Source of the DNA: Allobosea sp. Leaf344
GTDB lineage: Bacteria > Pseudomonadota > Alphaproteobacteria > Rhizobiales > Beijerinckiaceae
DNA length: 44,817 nucleotides
Direction of reading: 5' to 3'
NCBI RefSeq assembly: GCF_001426225.1
Contig: NZ_LMRT01000011.1
Location: forward strand, 481 to 45,297
The position numbers were made by a program, and so were the translations under genes. Shown piece by piece: positions 1 to 8,338 of the stretch. Within the stretch, counting starts at the first letter, position 1. The number at the start of each line of letters is the position of its first letter. The notes beneath the pieces were generated by a model that ran no database searches, had not been told where the DNA came from, and saw only the letters and a program-made list of their open reading frames with translations.

Positions 1-250
1 AAGCCCGGCGGGGCGGGTGTTATCGCCCTCCCGCCGAACGGCGACAGGGTCCACAGGATCCCGCGGCCCGCCCGATCGCGCTGCGGGATCGCCGCGCTGG
101 CTTTCCCTGGGATTTCGTGTATATCCCCCGCAACCGGCCTTCGTGCCGGCCGCGCATCCTCTCCATGATGAGGGGCCGGCGCCTCCCGGACCTTGCTGGA
201 CGACATCCCGGCCTGGCCTGCCAGATCAACCCCATCACGAGGATAACCCG
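1..250 (+). other. Upstream region and leader of rpsO
   Basis: No gene is recognisable here. All three forward frames stay open for a while but none gives a familiar protein; in particular I do not see the end of truB, which often precedes rpsO. A small hairpin lies at 134-149 (CCGGC, six-base loop, GCCGG), and a GTATAT hexamer near 118-123 could be part of a -10 element. A purine-rich GAGGA at about 239-243 serves as the rpsO ribosome binding site. The hairpin could be part of S15 feedback control, known from other bacteria, but that is inference. Confidence 0.35.
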
Positions 251-520
251 ATGTCGATCACTGCCGAGCGCAAGACCGCGCTCATGAGCGAATACGCCAC
301 CAAGCCGAACGATACCGGCTCGCCGGAAGTCCAGGTCGCGATCCTGACCGAGCGCATCAACAACCTGACCGGCCACTTCAAGTCCCATGTCAAGGACAAC
401 CATTCCCGCCGCGGCCTGCTCAAGATGGTGTCGCAGCGCCGTTCGCTGCTCGACTATCTCAAGAGCAAGAGCGAGCCGCGCTACCGCACGCTGATCGAGA
501 AGCTCGGCATCCGCCGCTGA
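251..520 (+). CDS. rpsO: 30S ribosomal protein S15
   Basis: An 89-residue protein, the normal length for S15, which binds 16S rRNA in the platform of the 30S subunit and helps nucleate its assembly. The sequence carries the family's TGSPEVQVA segment and the basic [20 protein letters not shown] core that contacts the rRNA three-way junction. The frame is open well upstream, but the ATG at 251 is chosen because the family starts MSITAERK and a GAGGA stands a few bases before it. It precedes pnp in the same direction, the classic rpsO-pnp pair, with a 259-base structured spacer between them. S15 often represses its own translation; no specific operator can be proved here. Confidence 0.97.
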   Translation: MSITAERKTALMSEYATKPNDTGSPEVQVAILTERINNLTGHFKSHVKDNHSRRGLLKMVSQRRSLLDYLKSKSEPRYRTLIEKLGIRR

Positions 521-538
521 TCGCCGCGCCAGTCCCCG

Positions 539-569
539 TCCGCCCGGTGCGACCCTCGCTCCGGGCGGA
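539..569 (+). terminator. Strong hairpin in the rpsO-pnp spacer
   Basis: A perfect 9-bp stem (TCCGCCCGG / CCGGGCGGA) with a 13-base loop starts 18 bases after the rpsO stop. No U-tract follows, so it is more likely a 3'-end stabiliser, partial attenuator or processing site than a full terminator. Confidence 0.5.
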
Positions 570-585
570 TGCCTTTCAGGTCCAT

Positions 586-640
586 GCCGCAATGGGGCGG
601 CACGCCTGACACTCCGAAGGCGGGGGCCGCATGGGGCGGC
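586..640 (+). repeat. Two tandem small hairpins in the pnp leader
   Basis: Near-identical direct repeats, GCCGCAATGGGGCGGC at 586-601 and GCCGCATGGGGCGGC at 626-640. Each can fold by itself with a 5-bp GCCGC/GCGGC stem. They differ by one inserted A. Both sit in the untranslated leader of pnp, and a role in leader RNA structure or protein binding is inference. Confidence 0.5.
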
Positions 641-688
641 TACCCGCAGGATCCACCGGCCGTCCCCGACGTCCATGGCAGGATCGCA

Positions 689-717
689 AAGCGCTCGCCC
701 GACCGGCCGGAGCGCTT
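689..717 (+). promoter_or_regulatory. pnp leader stem-loop, possible RNase processing site
   Basis: A perfect 8-bp stem AAGCGCTC / GAGCGCTT encloses a GC-rich 13-base loop, ending about 62 bases before the pnp ATG. In enterobacteria RNase III cuts a stem at this place and PNPase then degrades the leader to repress itself. The position is comparable, but the mechanism here is inference. Confidence 0.4.
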
Positions 718-779
718 CGCCGTCTTGCTCATGGGCCGGAGCCGACCGGTGGGTCGCATCCGATCCGAAAGACAGATCC

Positions 780-2948
780 ATGTTCGATGTACAGACCGAA
801 GAACTGATGTGGGGCGGGCGCAAGCTCGTGCTCGAAACCGGCAAGATCGCCCGCCAGGCCGACGGCGCCGTGCTCGCCACCTATGGCGAGACCGTCGTGC
901 TCGCGACCATCGTCTCGGCCAAGGAGCCGAAGCCGGGCTTCGACTTCTTCCCGCTGACCGTGAACTACCAGGAGAAGACCTTCGCGGCCGGCCGGATCCC
1001 CGGCGGCTATTTCAAGCGCGAGGGACGCCCTTCCGAGAAGGAGACCCTGGTCTCCCGCCTGATCGACCGGCCGATCCGCCCGCTCTTCGCCGAAGGCTAC
1101 AAGAACGACACGCAGGTCGTCGTCACCGTCCTGCAGCATGATCTCGAGAACGATCCCGACATCGTCGCCATGGTCGCCGCCTCCGCCGCGCTGACCCTGT
1201 CGGGCGTGCCCTTCATGGGCCCGGTCGGCGCCGCCCGCGTCGGCTATTTCGACGGCGCCTACAAGCTCAACCCGCTGGTCGACGAGATCAAGGAATCGCA
1301 GCTCGACCTCGTCGTCGCCGGCACCCAGGACGCGGTGCTGATGGTGGAGTCCGAGGCGAAGGAGCTGCCCGAGGACGTGATGCTCGGCGCGGTGATGTTC
1401 GGCCACAAGCATTTCCAGCCGGTGATCGACGCGATCATCCGCCTGGCCGAGAAGGCCGCCAAGGAGCCGCGCGACTATGTGCCGGCCGATCATGGCGTCG
1501 TGCTCGATGCGGTGCTGAAGCTGGTCGACGCCGATCTGCGCGCCGCCTACAAGATCACCACCAAGGCCGAGCGCTACAAGGCGATCGACGCCGCCAAGGC
1601 CAAGGTCCAGGCGCTGGTCTCCGACACGCCGGACGGCAAGACGACCTTCACCAAGGAGCAGGTCTCCGGCCAGTTCAAGGAGGCGCAGGCCAAGGTCGTG
1701 CGCTGGACCATCCTGGACGACGGCACCCGCATCGACGGCCGCGACCTGAAGACCGTCCGCAAGATCGTCGCCGAGGCCGGGATCCTGCCCCGCACCCATG
1801 GTTCGGCGCTGTTCACCCGCGGCGAGACGCAGGCGCTGGTGGTCACCACGCTCGGCACCGGCGATGACGAGCAGTTCATCGATTCGCTGGAAGGCACCTA
1901 CAAGGAAACCTTCCTGCTGCACTACAACTTCCCTCCCTATTCCGTCGGCGAGACCGGCCGGATGGGCTCGCCCGGCCGCCGCGAAATCGGCCATGGCAAG
2001 CTCGCCTGGCGCGCCATCCGGCCGATGCTGCCGGCCAAGTCGGAATTCCCCTACACGATCCGCGTCGTCTCGGAGATCACCGAGTCGAACGGCTCCTCCT
2101 CGATGGCCACCGTCTGCGGCACCTCGCTGGCGCTGATGGATGCCGGCGTGCCGCTGAAGGCGCCGGTCGCGGGCATCGCGATGGGTCTGATCCTGGAGGG
2201 CAAGCGCTTCGCCGTGCTGTCCGACATCCTCGGTGACGAGGACCATCTCGGCGACATGGACTTCAAGGTGGCCGGCACCGCGACCGGCATCACCTCGCTG
2301 CAGATGGACATCAAGATCGCCGGCATCACCGAGGAGATCATGAAGGTCGCCCTCGACCAGGCCAAGGGCGGGCGCGACCACATCCTCGGCGAGATGAGCA
2401 AGGCGCTCGCCACCTCGCGCGGCCAGCTCGGCGAATACGCCCCGCGCATCGAGACGATGAAGATCCCGGTCGACAAGATCCGCGAAGTCATCGGCTCCGG
2501 CGGCAAGGTCATCCGCGAAATCGTCGAGAAGACCGGCGCCAAGGTCAATATCGAGGATGACGGCACCATCAAGATCGCCTCCGCCGACGGCAAGTCGATC
2601 GAAGCCGCGATCAAGTGGATCAAGTCGATCGTCTCGGAAGCCGAGCCGGGCATGATCTATGACGGCACCGTGGTGAAGATCATGGAGTTCGGCGCCTTCG
2701 TGAACTTCTTCGGCGCCAAGGACGGGCTGGTCCATATCTCCGAGCTCGCCGCCAACCGCGTCCAGAAGGTCTCGGACGTCGTCAAGGAAGGCGACAAGGT
2801 CAAGGTCAAGTTCCTCGGCCAGGACGAGCGCGGCAAGATCCGCCTCTCGATGAAGGTCGTCGACCAGGAGACCGGCGAGGACCTCACCGAGAAGCTCAAG
2901 GCGCAGCGCGAGGCTGAGAAGTCCCGCGAGAAGAGCCAGGCCGAGTGA
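780..2948 (+). CDS. pnp: Polyribonucleotide nucleotidyltransferase (PNPase)
   Basis: A 722-residue 3'-to-5' phosphorolytic exoribonuclease that degrades mRNA to nucleoside diphosphates and works as a trimer, often in the degradosome. It has the full architecture: first RNase PH domain from the N-terminus ([28 protein letters not shown]), a helical linker, a second RNase PH domain ([51 protein letters not shown]), a KH domain ([15 protein letters not shown]) and a C-terminal S1 domain ([21 protein letters not shown]). The ATG at 780 is chosen because the family begins with MF-type sequence before a W-G-GRKL motif; the open frame upstream of it is not conserved. The ribosome binding site is weak (GAAAGA). 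A rho-independent terminator follows. Confidence 0.97.
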   Translation: MFDVQTEELMWGGRKLVLETGKIARQADGAVLATYGETVVLATIVSAKEPKPGFDFFPLTVNYQEKTFAAGRIPGGYFKREGRPSEKETLVSRLIDRPIRPLFAEGYKNDTQVVVTVLQHDLENDPDIVAMVAASAALTLSGVPFMGPVGAARVGYFDGAYKLNPLVDEIKESQLDLVVAGTQDAVLMVESEAKELPEDVMLGAVMFGHKHFQPVIDAIIRLAEKAAKEPRDYVPADHGVVLDAVLKLVDADLRAAYKITTKAERYKAIDAAKAKVQALVSDTPDGKTTFTKEQVSGQFKEAQAKVVRWTILDDGTRIDGRDLKTVRKIVAEAGILPRTHGSALFTRGETQALVVTTLGTGDDEQFIDSLEGTYKETFLLHYNFPPYSVGETGRMGSPGRREIGHGKLAWRAIRPMLPAKSEFPYTIRVVSEITESNGSSSMATVCGTSLALMDAGVPLKAPVAGIAMGLILEGKRFAVLSDILGDEDHLGDMDFKVAGTATGITSLQMDIKIAGITEEIMKVALDQAKGGRDHILGEMSKALATSRGQLGEYAPRIETMKIPVDKIREVIGSGGKVIREIVEKTGAKVNIEDDGTIKIASADGKSIEAAIKWIKSIVSEAEPGMIYDGTVVKIMEFGAFVNFFGAKDGLVHISELAANRVQKVSDVVKEGDKVKVKFLGQDERGKIRLSMKVVDQETGEDLTEKLKAQREAEKSREKSQAE

Positions 2949-2968
2949 GGCGTCCGCGCCTCGTTTCG

Positions 2969-2984
2969 CGCTTCACGTGAAACA
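2969..2984. other. parS-like centromere site (14/16)
   Basis: CGCTTCACGTGAAACA matches the chromosomal ParB target TGTTTCACGTGAAACA at 14 of 16 positions, with an intact right arm and mismatches only at positions 1 and 3 of the left arm. It lies between the pnp stop and its terminator, about 24 kb left of the origin region. The parB gene is in this window. Confidence 0.65.
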
Positions 2985-2987
2985 TCA

Positions 2988-3013
2988 CGCCCCGCAGCGA
3001 TGCGGGGCGTTTT
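2988..3013 (+). terminator. Rho-independent terminator of pnp
   Basis: A perfect 8-bp stem CGCCCCGC / GCGGGGCG with a six-base loop is followed directly by TTTT. It begins 39 bases after the pnp stop codon. Confidence 0.88.
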
Positions 3014-3151
3014 GCGTTTCCAGGCCGCGGGCCGCCGCCTCTGCGCCCAGATCCCGAGCGGCCGCCCGGCGCGGGCTTCCGATGCCGGAGCGCCGCCCGC
3101 GCCGCCCGAAACCCCTTCCGTCGGCGGTGCGAATCCGGCAGACTCCGCGCG

Positions 3152-3892
3152 ATGCGGTTCTCCCTGTTCAAGCGCCAGCCGGATCCCGACCGGATCGACG
3201 TGCCCCATGCCGGCCAGAGCTTCGCCGTCAGCGTCAAACGTCGCGGCAGCGCCAAGCGGATGACCTTGCGCGTCTCGCAGGCCACGGGCGAGATCACCCT
3301 CACTCTGCCCGAGCGGGCGGATTTCGCCGCGGCGCGGCACTTCGCGGAGACGCATGGCGGCTGGATCGCGGCGCGCATGGCGAAGCGGCCGCAGAGCGTG
3401 CGCTTCGAGGCCGGCGCCAGCATCCCCTTGCGCGGCGTGCCGCATCGCATCGTGCATTGGTCGCGCGTGCGCGGGGTCACCCAGGCGACCACCGACGGCA
3501 ATGGCGAGCCGATCCTGGCGGTGTCCGGCGACGCCGCGCATGTGCCGCGACGCGTGCTAGATTTCCTGCGCAAGGCGGCGCTGCGCGACATCGAGGCGGC
3601 GGTGGCGACGCATACGGCGGCGCTCGGCATTCCCGCGCGCAAGATCACCATCCGCGACACCACCAGCCGCTGGGGCTCATGCTCGGCCAAGGGCCATCTG
3701 AGCTTTTCCTGGCGGCTGATCCTGGCGCCGCCGCTGGTGCTGGATTATCTCGCGGCGCATGAGGTGGCGCATCTCAAGGAGATGAACCATTCGCACCGCT
3801 TCTGGGCGCTGACGCATCGGCTCTGCCCGCGCACCGAGGAGGCCGAAGCCTGGCTGAAGCGCCATGGCGCCGGGCTGCACGGCTATGGCTGA
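3152..3892 (+). CDS. SprT-like/YgjP-type zinc metallopeptidase
   Basis: A 246-residue cytoplasmic protein of the DUF45/YgjP (M48-like, SprT fold) family. The C-terminal half carries HEVAH at residues 203-207, the zinc-binding and catalytic HExxH helix, followed by N-H-S-H-R-F-W in which a further His is the likely third ligand. Upstream is the family signature DTTSRWGSCSAKGHLSFSW. The N-terminal half is a beta-rich region rich in Arg and Lys. No signal peptide is visible. Substrates are unknown for most members. It stands alone between the pnp terminator and a transporter gene. No strong Shine-Dalgarno sequence precedes the ATG, and the start is taken as the first good Met giving normal family length. 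Confidence 0.85.
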   Translation: MRFSLFKRQPDPDRIDVPHAGQSFAVSVKRRGSAKRMTLRVSQATGEITLTLPERADFAAARHFAETHGGWIAARMAKRPQSVRFEAGASIPLRGVPHRIVHWSRVRGVTQATTDGNGEPILAVSGDAAHVPRRVLDFLRKAALRDIEAAVATHTAALGIPARKITIRDTTSRWGSCSAKGHLSFSWRLILAPPLVLDYLAAHEVAHLKEMNHSHRFWALTHRLCPRTEEAEAWLKRHGAGLHGYG

Positions 3893-3978
3893 CGCCACGG
3901 GCTTTCCAAGCCGGTAAGCCTCTGTCACCAAGGCGGCGAGGCTCTCCCGCCGCTCGCTTCGCTCACAGGGTCACGCTC

Positions 3979-5175
3979 ATGAGACTTCGCCCGGATACGC
4001 TGGCGATGACCGCCGTGCTGGCGATGCTGACCGCGCTCGGCCCGCTCTCGACCGATTTCTACCTGCCCTCCCTGCCCGATATCGCGCGGGTGATGGGCAG
4101 CGACGTCGCCGGGGCGCAGGCGACGCTCTCGGCCTTCCTGTTCGGTTTCGCCGGAGGGCAGATCCTGTGGGGACCGCTCTCCGACCGGCTGGGGCGGCGG
4201 CCGATCCTGCTGTTCGGCCTCGTGCTGTTCATCGCCGCCACGCTGGCCTGCGCCTTCGCGCCCTCGATCGGCTGGCTGACCGCCGCGCGCGCTGTGCAGG
4301 CGCTCGGCGCCTCGGGCCCGATCGTGCTCGGCCGGGCGATGGTCCGCGATCTCTATGAGGGGCCGCGGGCGGGGCGCGAACTGGCGCGGATGGGCATGAT
4401 CATGGGGCTGGTGCCGGCGGTGGCGCCGGTGCTGGGCGGGGTGCTGCAGGATCTGTTCGGCTGGCGCTCGACCTTCTTCGCCACGCTGGTCTTCGCGGCG
4501 GCGCTGCTGCTGGTGATCCTGCTCGCCATGCCCGAAACCCTGAAGACCCGCGCGAGCCAGCCGCTCTCGCTGCTCTCGATCGTCAGGGGTTATGGTCAGC
4601 TGCTGCAGAACCGGGCCTTCCGGGTCTATGTCGCGCTGACCGCCCTGGCCTATGCCGGGCTGTTCGCCTTCATCTCCGGCTCCTCCTTCGTGCTGATCGG
4701 GCTCTACGGGCTCACGCCGCTGCGCTACGGCCTGTCCTTCGGCTTCGGCGTGCTGGGCTTCATCCTGGGCACGATCATCGCCCAGAGGCTGGTCGGACGG
4801 CGCGGCATGGATGGGGTGATCGGCATCGGCGTCGCCTGCCTGGCGGCGGGCGGGCTCCTGATGCTGCTATGCGTCGCCACCGGCCTCGGCGGCGCGCTGG
4901 GCGTGGTGCTGCCGATGGCGCTCTATGCCTGCGGGGTCGGGCTGACCATGCCGCAGGCCCAGGCCTCGGCGATGATGCCCTTCCCCCGCAGCGCGGGGGC
5001 GGCCTCGTCTTTCAACGGCCTCTGCCAGATGCTGCTGGCGGCCTGCGTCGGCCTGCTGGTCGGGCAGTCGCTGCGCGGCGCGGCGCTGCCGCTGCCGCTG
5101 GTGATGTCGGCGCTGGGCCTCGGCGCCTTCGCCCTCTTCCACGCCAGCGCCGGGTTGCGCGCCGGCCGCAGCTGA
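3979..5175 (+). CDS. Bcr/CflA family multidrug efflux transporter (MFS)
   Basis: A 398-residue inner-membrane proton-driven exporter of the DHA1 group. Twelve hydrophobic segments can be counted. The N-terminus has the Bcr/CflA signature STDFYLPSLPDIA in the first loop. MFS motif A, GPLSDRLGRRPILL, follows helix 2, and a motif-C-like Gly/Pro-rich helix 5 (GLVPAVAPVLGGVLQD) marks it as an exporter. Bicyclomycin, sulfonamides or small metabolites are typical substrates in the family, but the actual substrate cannot be told from sequence. It ends six bases from the stop of the convergent PBP gene, with no obvious terminator between them. No dedicated regulator adjoins it. Confidence 0.9.
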   Translation: MRLRPDTLAMTAVLAMLTALGPLSTDFYLPSLPDIARVMGSDVAGAQATLSAFLFGFAGGQILWGPLSDRLGRRPILLFGLVLFIAATLACAFAPSIGWLTAARAVQALGASGPIVLGRAMVRDLYEGPRAGRELARMGMIMGLVPAVAPVLGGVLQDLFGWRSTFFATLVFAAALLLVILLAMPETLKTRASQPLSLLSIVRGYGQLLQNRAFRVYVALTALAYAGLFAFISGSSFVLIGLYGLTPLRYGLSFGFGVLGFILGTIIAQRLVGRRGMDGVIGIGVACLAAGGLLMLLCVATGLGGALGVVLPMALYACGVGLTMPQAQASAMMPFPRSAGAASSFNGLCQMLLAACVGLLVGQSLRGAALPLPLVMSALGLGAFALFHASAGLRAGRS

Positions 5176-5181
5176 GGCGGC

Positions 5182-7326
5182 TCAGCCGCCGAACAGCTTC
5201 TGCAGCAGGTTCTTCTCCTGCGGCGCGGCCGGAGGAACCCAGGCCCGGTCGCTGTCGGCGGTCTGGGTTCGCGCCTGCGGCGCGACGCCGGCGACCGGCG
5301 CGCCGTCGTCGAAGATCGATTTCGGCCCGCTGCGCCAGAGCCCGCCGGGCAGCGGCGAGGGCTGCAGCCCATTATGCGCGGTCTGCATGAATTTGCCCCA
5401 GATCTGCGCCGGCAGGCCGCTGCCATAGACCCGCTTCATCGGGCTGTTGTCGTCATTGCCGAGCCAGACCGAGGTCACAAGCTTGCCGGTGAAGCCGACG
5501 AACCAGGCGTCGCGGAAATCCTGGGTGGTGCCGGATTTGCCGCCGGCCTCCCAGCCCTTGAGATTGACCTTGCTGCCGGTGCCGCTGGCCATCACCTCGT
5601 GGAACATCGCGTTCATCATCGCCAGCGTCTGCGGCTGCACCACCGCGCCGAAGCCATTGCCCTTGCGGGCGTAGACGACCTTGCCGGCCGAGGATTTCAC
5701 CTCGCGGATGACGTAGGGCAGCACCGCCTGGCCACCATTGGCGAAGGTGGCATAGGCGGTGGTCAGCTCGACCGGCGTGACCTCCGAGGTGCCCAGCGCC
5801 AAAGAGGGATTGGCCTGGAGCGCGGAGGTGATGCCGAGGCGCTGGGCGGTGCGTACCACCTCGCGCGGGGTGACCTCCTGGTTCAGCCTCACCGCGATGG
5901 TGTTGAGCGAATGGGCGAAGGCGGTCTGCAGCGTCACCGGCCCGCGATAGGTGCGGGTGTTGTTCTCGGGCTGCCAGCCCTTGATCGAGACCGGGGCGTC
6001 GTCGCGGATCGTATCCGGGGTCAGCCCCTGCTCCAGCGCCGTGAGATAGACGAAGGGCTTGAAGGAGGAGCCGGGCTGGCGCTTGGCGGCGGTGGCGCGG
6101 TTGAACTGGCTCTTGGTGTAGTCACGCCCGCCGATCAGCGCCCTGAGCGCGCCATCCGGCGCCATCGCCACCACGGCGCCCTGGCTGACGCCCTGCTTGG
6201 CGCCCTGGGCGGCCAGCGCCTCGACCAGCGTCACCTCCGCGGCGGCCTGGAGCTTGGGGTCGATCGTGGTCAGGACCGTGACGTCGCCCTCGATCGCGCC
6301 GATGAAATCATCGAGCACATCCATGACGTAATCGGCGGCGTAATTCACCGAGCCCGCGCCGATTCTTTCGGCCGCCTCGGCCGGCGCGACCAGCGCCGTC
6401 TTGGCCGCGGTGGCCGAGATCAGCCCCTGATCCGCCATGGCGGCGATGACGAGCTGGGCCCGCTTTTCCGCGGCCTCCGGATTGCGGTTGGGCGCCAGAC
6501 GCGACGGCGCCTGCACCAGCCCGGCGAGCATCGCCGCTTCGGCGATGGTGACCGAGCGCGCGGATTTGTTGAAATAGCGCTGCGCGGCGGCTTCCACGCC
6601 ATAGGCGCCCGAGCCGAAATAGACGCGGTTGAGATAGAGCTCGAGGATCTGGTCCTTGGAATAGGTCCGCTCCAGCCAGAGGGCCAGGATCGCCTCCTGG
6701 ATCTTGCGTGCGGCGGTGCGCTCCTGCGTCAAAAACAGGTTCTTGGCGAGCTGCTGGGTCAGGGTCGAGCCGCCCTGAAGGCCGCCCCGGCCGCGCAGAT
6801 TGGTGGCGACGGCGCGGGTCAGGCCGATCGGATCGATGCCGAAATGCTCGTAGAAGCGCTTGTCCTCGATCGCGACGAAGGCTTTCGGCAAATAGGGCGG
6901 CACTTCGCCGATGGTGATGGTGCGCCCGCCGGTTTCGCCGCGATTGGCCAGCAAGGTGCCGTCCGCCGCCAGGATCGCGATGTTGGGCGGGCGTTTCGGG
7001 ACAGTCAGCTGGTTGATCGGCGGCAGCTGCGCGGCATGATAGGCGACGAGCCCGCCGAGGCCGATGGCGCACCACAGGCCCAGCACCAGCGTCCAGTAGA
7101 ACAGCCGGCCGACGATCGAGCCGCCACGCCGGCGGCCACGGGACTTCGCGCGCCTGTCGCGCCGCGGCGGCTCCCGCTCCTGCGTAATGCGCCCGGAGCG
7201 GCCGGACGCGCCGCGCGTCGGGCGATCATCGGCGGAGAGGCGGAAATCGCCATCGTCGCCGCGGTCGCCACGACCGTGCCCGAAAGACGGCTCGCGCCGC
7301 TCCCCGCGTCTCGTCCGATCGTTCAT
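5182..7326 (-). CDS. mrcA: Penicillin-binding protein 1A, bifunctional transglycosylase/transpeptidase
   Basis: A class A PBP of 714 residues that polymerises and cross-links peptidoglycan in the periplasm. Order: a long charged Arg/Gly/Asp-rich cytoplasmic tail (1-70), one membrane segment (about 71-96), the GT51 glycosyltransferase with EDKRFYEH (catalytic Glu154) and GGSTLTQQLAKN (185-196), then the transpeptidase with SSFK (Ser420, Lys423), SLN (473-475) and KSGT (597-600). All catalytic motifs are present. The ATG at 7326 is chosen because GGGACAGG precedes it; the frame runs 28 codons further up without conserved sequence. A perfect TTAA-N7-TTAA motif about 92 bases upstream suggests CtrA control. 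The Arg-rich tail is unusually long. Confidence 0.93.
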   Translation of the reverse strand: MNDRTRRGERREPSFGHGRGDRGDDGDFRLSADDRPTRGASGRSGRITQEREPPRRDRRAKSRGRRRGGSIVGRLFYWTLVLGLWCAIGLGGLVAYHAAQLPPINQLTVPKRPPNIAILAADGTLLANRGETGGRTITIGEVPPYLPKAFVAIEDKRFYEHFGIDPIGLTRAVATNLRGRGGLQGGSTLTQQLAKNLFLTQERTAARKIQEAILALWLERTYSKDQILELYLNRVYFGSGAYGVEAAAQRYFNKSARSVTIAEAAMLAGLVQAPSRLAPNRNPEAAEKRAQLVIAAMADQGLISATAAKTALVAPAEAAERIGAGSVNYAADYVMDVLDDFIGAIEGDVTVLTTIDPKLQAAAEVTLVEALAAQGAKQGVSQGAVVAMAPDGALRALIGGRDYTKSQFNRATAAKRQPGSSFKPFVYLTALEQGLTPDTIRDDAPVSIKGWQPENNTRTYRGPVTLQTAFAHSLNTIAVRLNQEVTPREVVRTAQRLGITSALQANPSLALGTSEVTPVELTTAYATFANGGQAVLPYVIREVKSSAGKVVYARKGNGFGAVVQPQTLAMMNAMFHEVMASGTGSKVNLKGWEAGGKSGTTQDFRDAWFVGFTGKLVTSVWLGNDDNSPMKRVYGSGLPAQIWGKFMQTAHNGLQPSPLPGGLWRSGPKSIFDDGAPVAGVAPQARTQTADSDRAWVPPAAPQEKNLLQKLFGG

Positions 7327-7712
7327 CCTGTCCCGTTCGGCCTGGCCGGCCCGGCCTCGCGCAGGCTGCGCGACGCTTCCAGCGCCGACCCTCACACAGG
7401 AGCTAAACATGGCGGTTTTAAGGGGCGGTTAAGCTTGGCGGCGTCGCCGGACCCTTATCGCGCGGCGCGGAGTGGGTCGCGGGCCGGGGGCGGGACGGCC
7501 TCTGCGGGAGGGGCTCCCGGAAGGGTGATTTCGGCAGCCGCAAAAGTCTGCGCTTCAGCCCTGAAGCGATCGTTGACATGCAACAATGCGCCCCGCCGCG
7601 CGTTGGCTCCAAAATGGGAAAAGCCAAAGGCTTCATTGAGTTGACGAATGATAAAATCCGTCATACGCCCTGATGCCGCCCGCATTGCCCGATCATCAGC
7701 AAGGGTATCCTG
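7327..7712. other. 386-base divergent intergenic region, PBP1A / TetR
   Basis: No convincing gene is present. The region holds the start-side signals of two divergent genes. It contains the CtrA-type motif at 7418-7433, a TTGACA hexamer at 7573-7578 and a TTGACG at 7641-7646 that could be -35 elements, the latter followed after 17 bases by a poor -10. A 72-codon open frame on the minus strand (7418-7636) lacks a ribosome binding site and looks accidental. Confidence 0.5.
7418..7433. promoter_or_regulatory. Candidate CtrA-binding site upstream of PBP1A
   Basis: TTAAGGGGCGGTTAAG is an exact TTAA-N7-TTAA. The consensus full site is TTAA-N7-TTAAC; the last base differs on this strand. In a GC-rich genome such a motif is rare by chance, and it lies about 92 bases upstream of the PBP1A ATG. 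Function is inferred. Confidence 0.5.
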
Positions 7713-8306
7713 TTGAGCCAGCCTGAGCGCGATACGCGACAAAGCATCATCGATACGGCCGAGCGGTTCTTTCGCGATATCGGCTATCAGAAGACGACCG
7801 TCGCCGATATCGCGCGGTCGCTGCGGATGAGTCCCGCCAATGTGTATCGCTTCTTCGACTCCAAGAAATCGATCAACGAGGCGGTTCTGGAGCGGTACAA
7901 GGGCGAGCAGGAAGAGGCGCTGGCGCAGATCACGGCAGGGCCCGGCACCGCCGGCGAGCGCCTGCGCAAGATGCTGCTGGCGATCCATCGCCTGAACGAG
8001 TCGCGCTTCGCCGACCAGCAGCGGATGCAGGAGATGGTCTGCGCCGCGATGGAGGAGAGCTGGGACGCCATTCTCGAGCACATCGCCAGGCTGGACGCGC
8101 TGGTGGCGGCGGTGGTGGCGGAAGGGGTCGCGAGCGGCGAATTCCGGCAGGTCGATCCGAAGGCCGCGACACGCTGCATCCAGACCGCGATGGTGCGCTT
8201 CCAGCACCCGCTGCTGATCAATCAATGCGCCAGGATCCCCGGGCCCACGGCCGAGGAGCTGATCGAATTCGTGCTCTCCGGCCTGCGCGCGCCGCAACAG
8301 GTCTGA
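7713..8306 (+). CDS. TetR/AcrR family transcriptional regulator
   Basis: A 197-residue one-component repressor. The N-terminal helix-turn-helix spans about residues 10-55 (TAERFFRDIGYQKTTVADIA, then MSPANVYRFFDSKKSI). The C-terminal all-helical domain is of the TetR_C_7/AefR-like kind and would bind an unknown ligand and dimerise. The start is TTG: no ATG occurs before the helix-turn-helix, and AAGGG stands seven bases upstream. It is transcribed divergently from PBP1A and 32 bases ahead of the polysaccharide dehydratase gene, so it could share a transcript with that gene or control either neighbour. Its target cannot be told from the sequence. Confidence 0.9.
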   Translation: MSQPERDTRQSIIDTAERFFRDIGYQKTTVADIARSLRMSPANVYRFFDSKKSINEAVLERYKGEQEEALAQITAGPGTAGERLRKMLLAIHRLNESRFADQQRMQEMVCAAMEESWDAILEHIARLDALVAAVVAEGVASGEFRQVDPKAATRCIQTAMVRFQHPLLINQCARIPGPTAEELIEFVLSGLRAPQQV

Positions 8307-8338
8307 CGCCGGTCGACGGGCTTCGTTGACAAGCCGTC

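Noticed and set aside
1..250. End of truB upstream of rpsO
   Set aside because: The usual truB C-terminal sequence is not seen in any frame.
729..2735. A 668-codon open frame antisense to pnp
   Set aside because: pnp is complete and highly conserved on the other strand. The antisense product is a low-complexity Asp/Leu/Gly/Arg string, the usual shadow in GC-rich DNA.
7418..7636. A 72-codon minus-strand frame in the PBP1A/TetR gap
   Set aside because: No Shine-Dalgarno sequence, a Pro/Arg-rich product, and it overlaps the likely promoter and CtrA site.
5374..7644. A 756-codon open frame antisense to PBP1A
   Set aside because: Composition is Arg/Gly/Asp-rich without domains, whereas the opposite strand has all PBP1A motifs in order.
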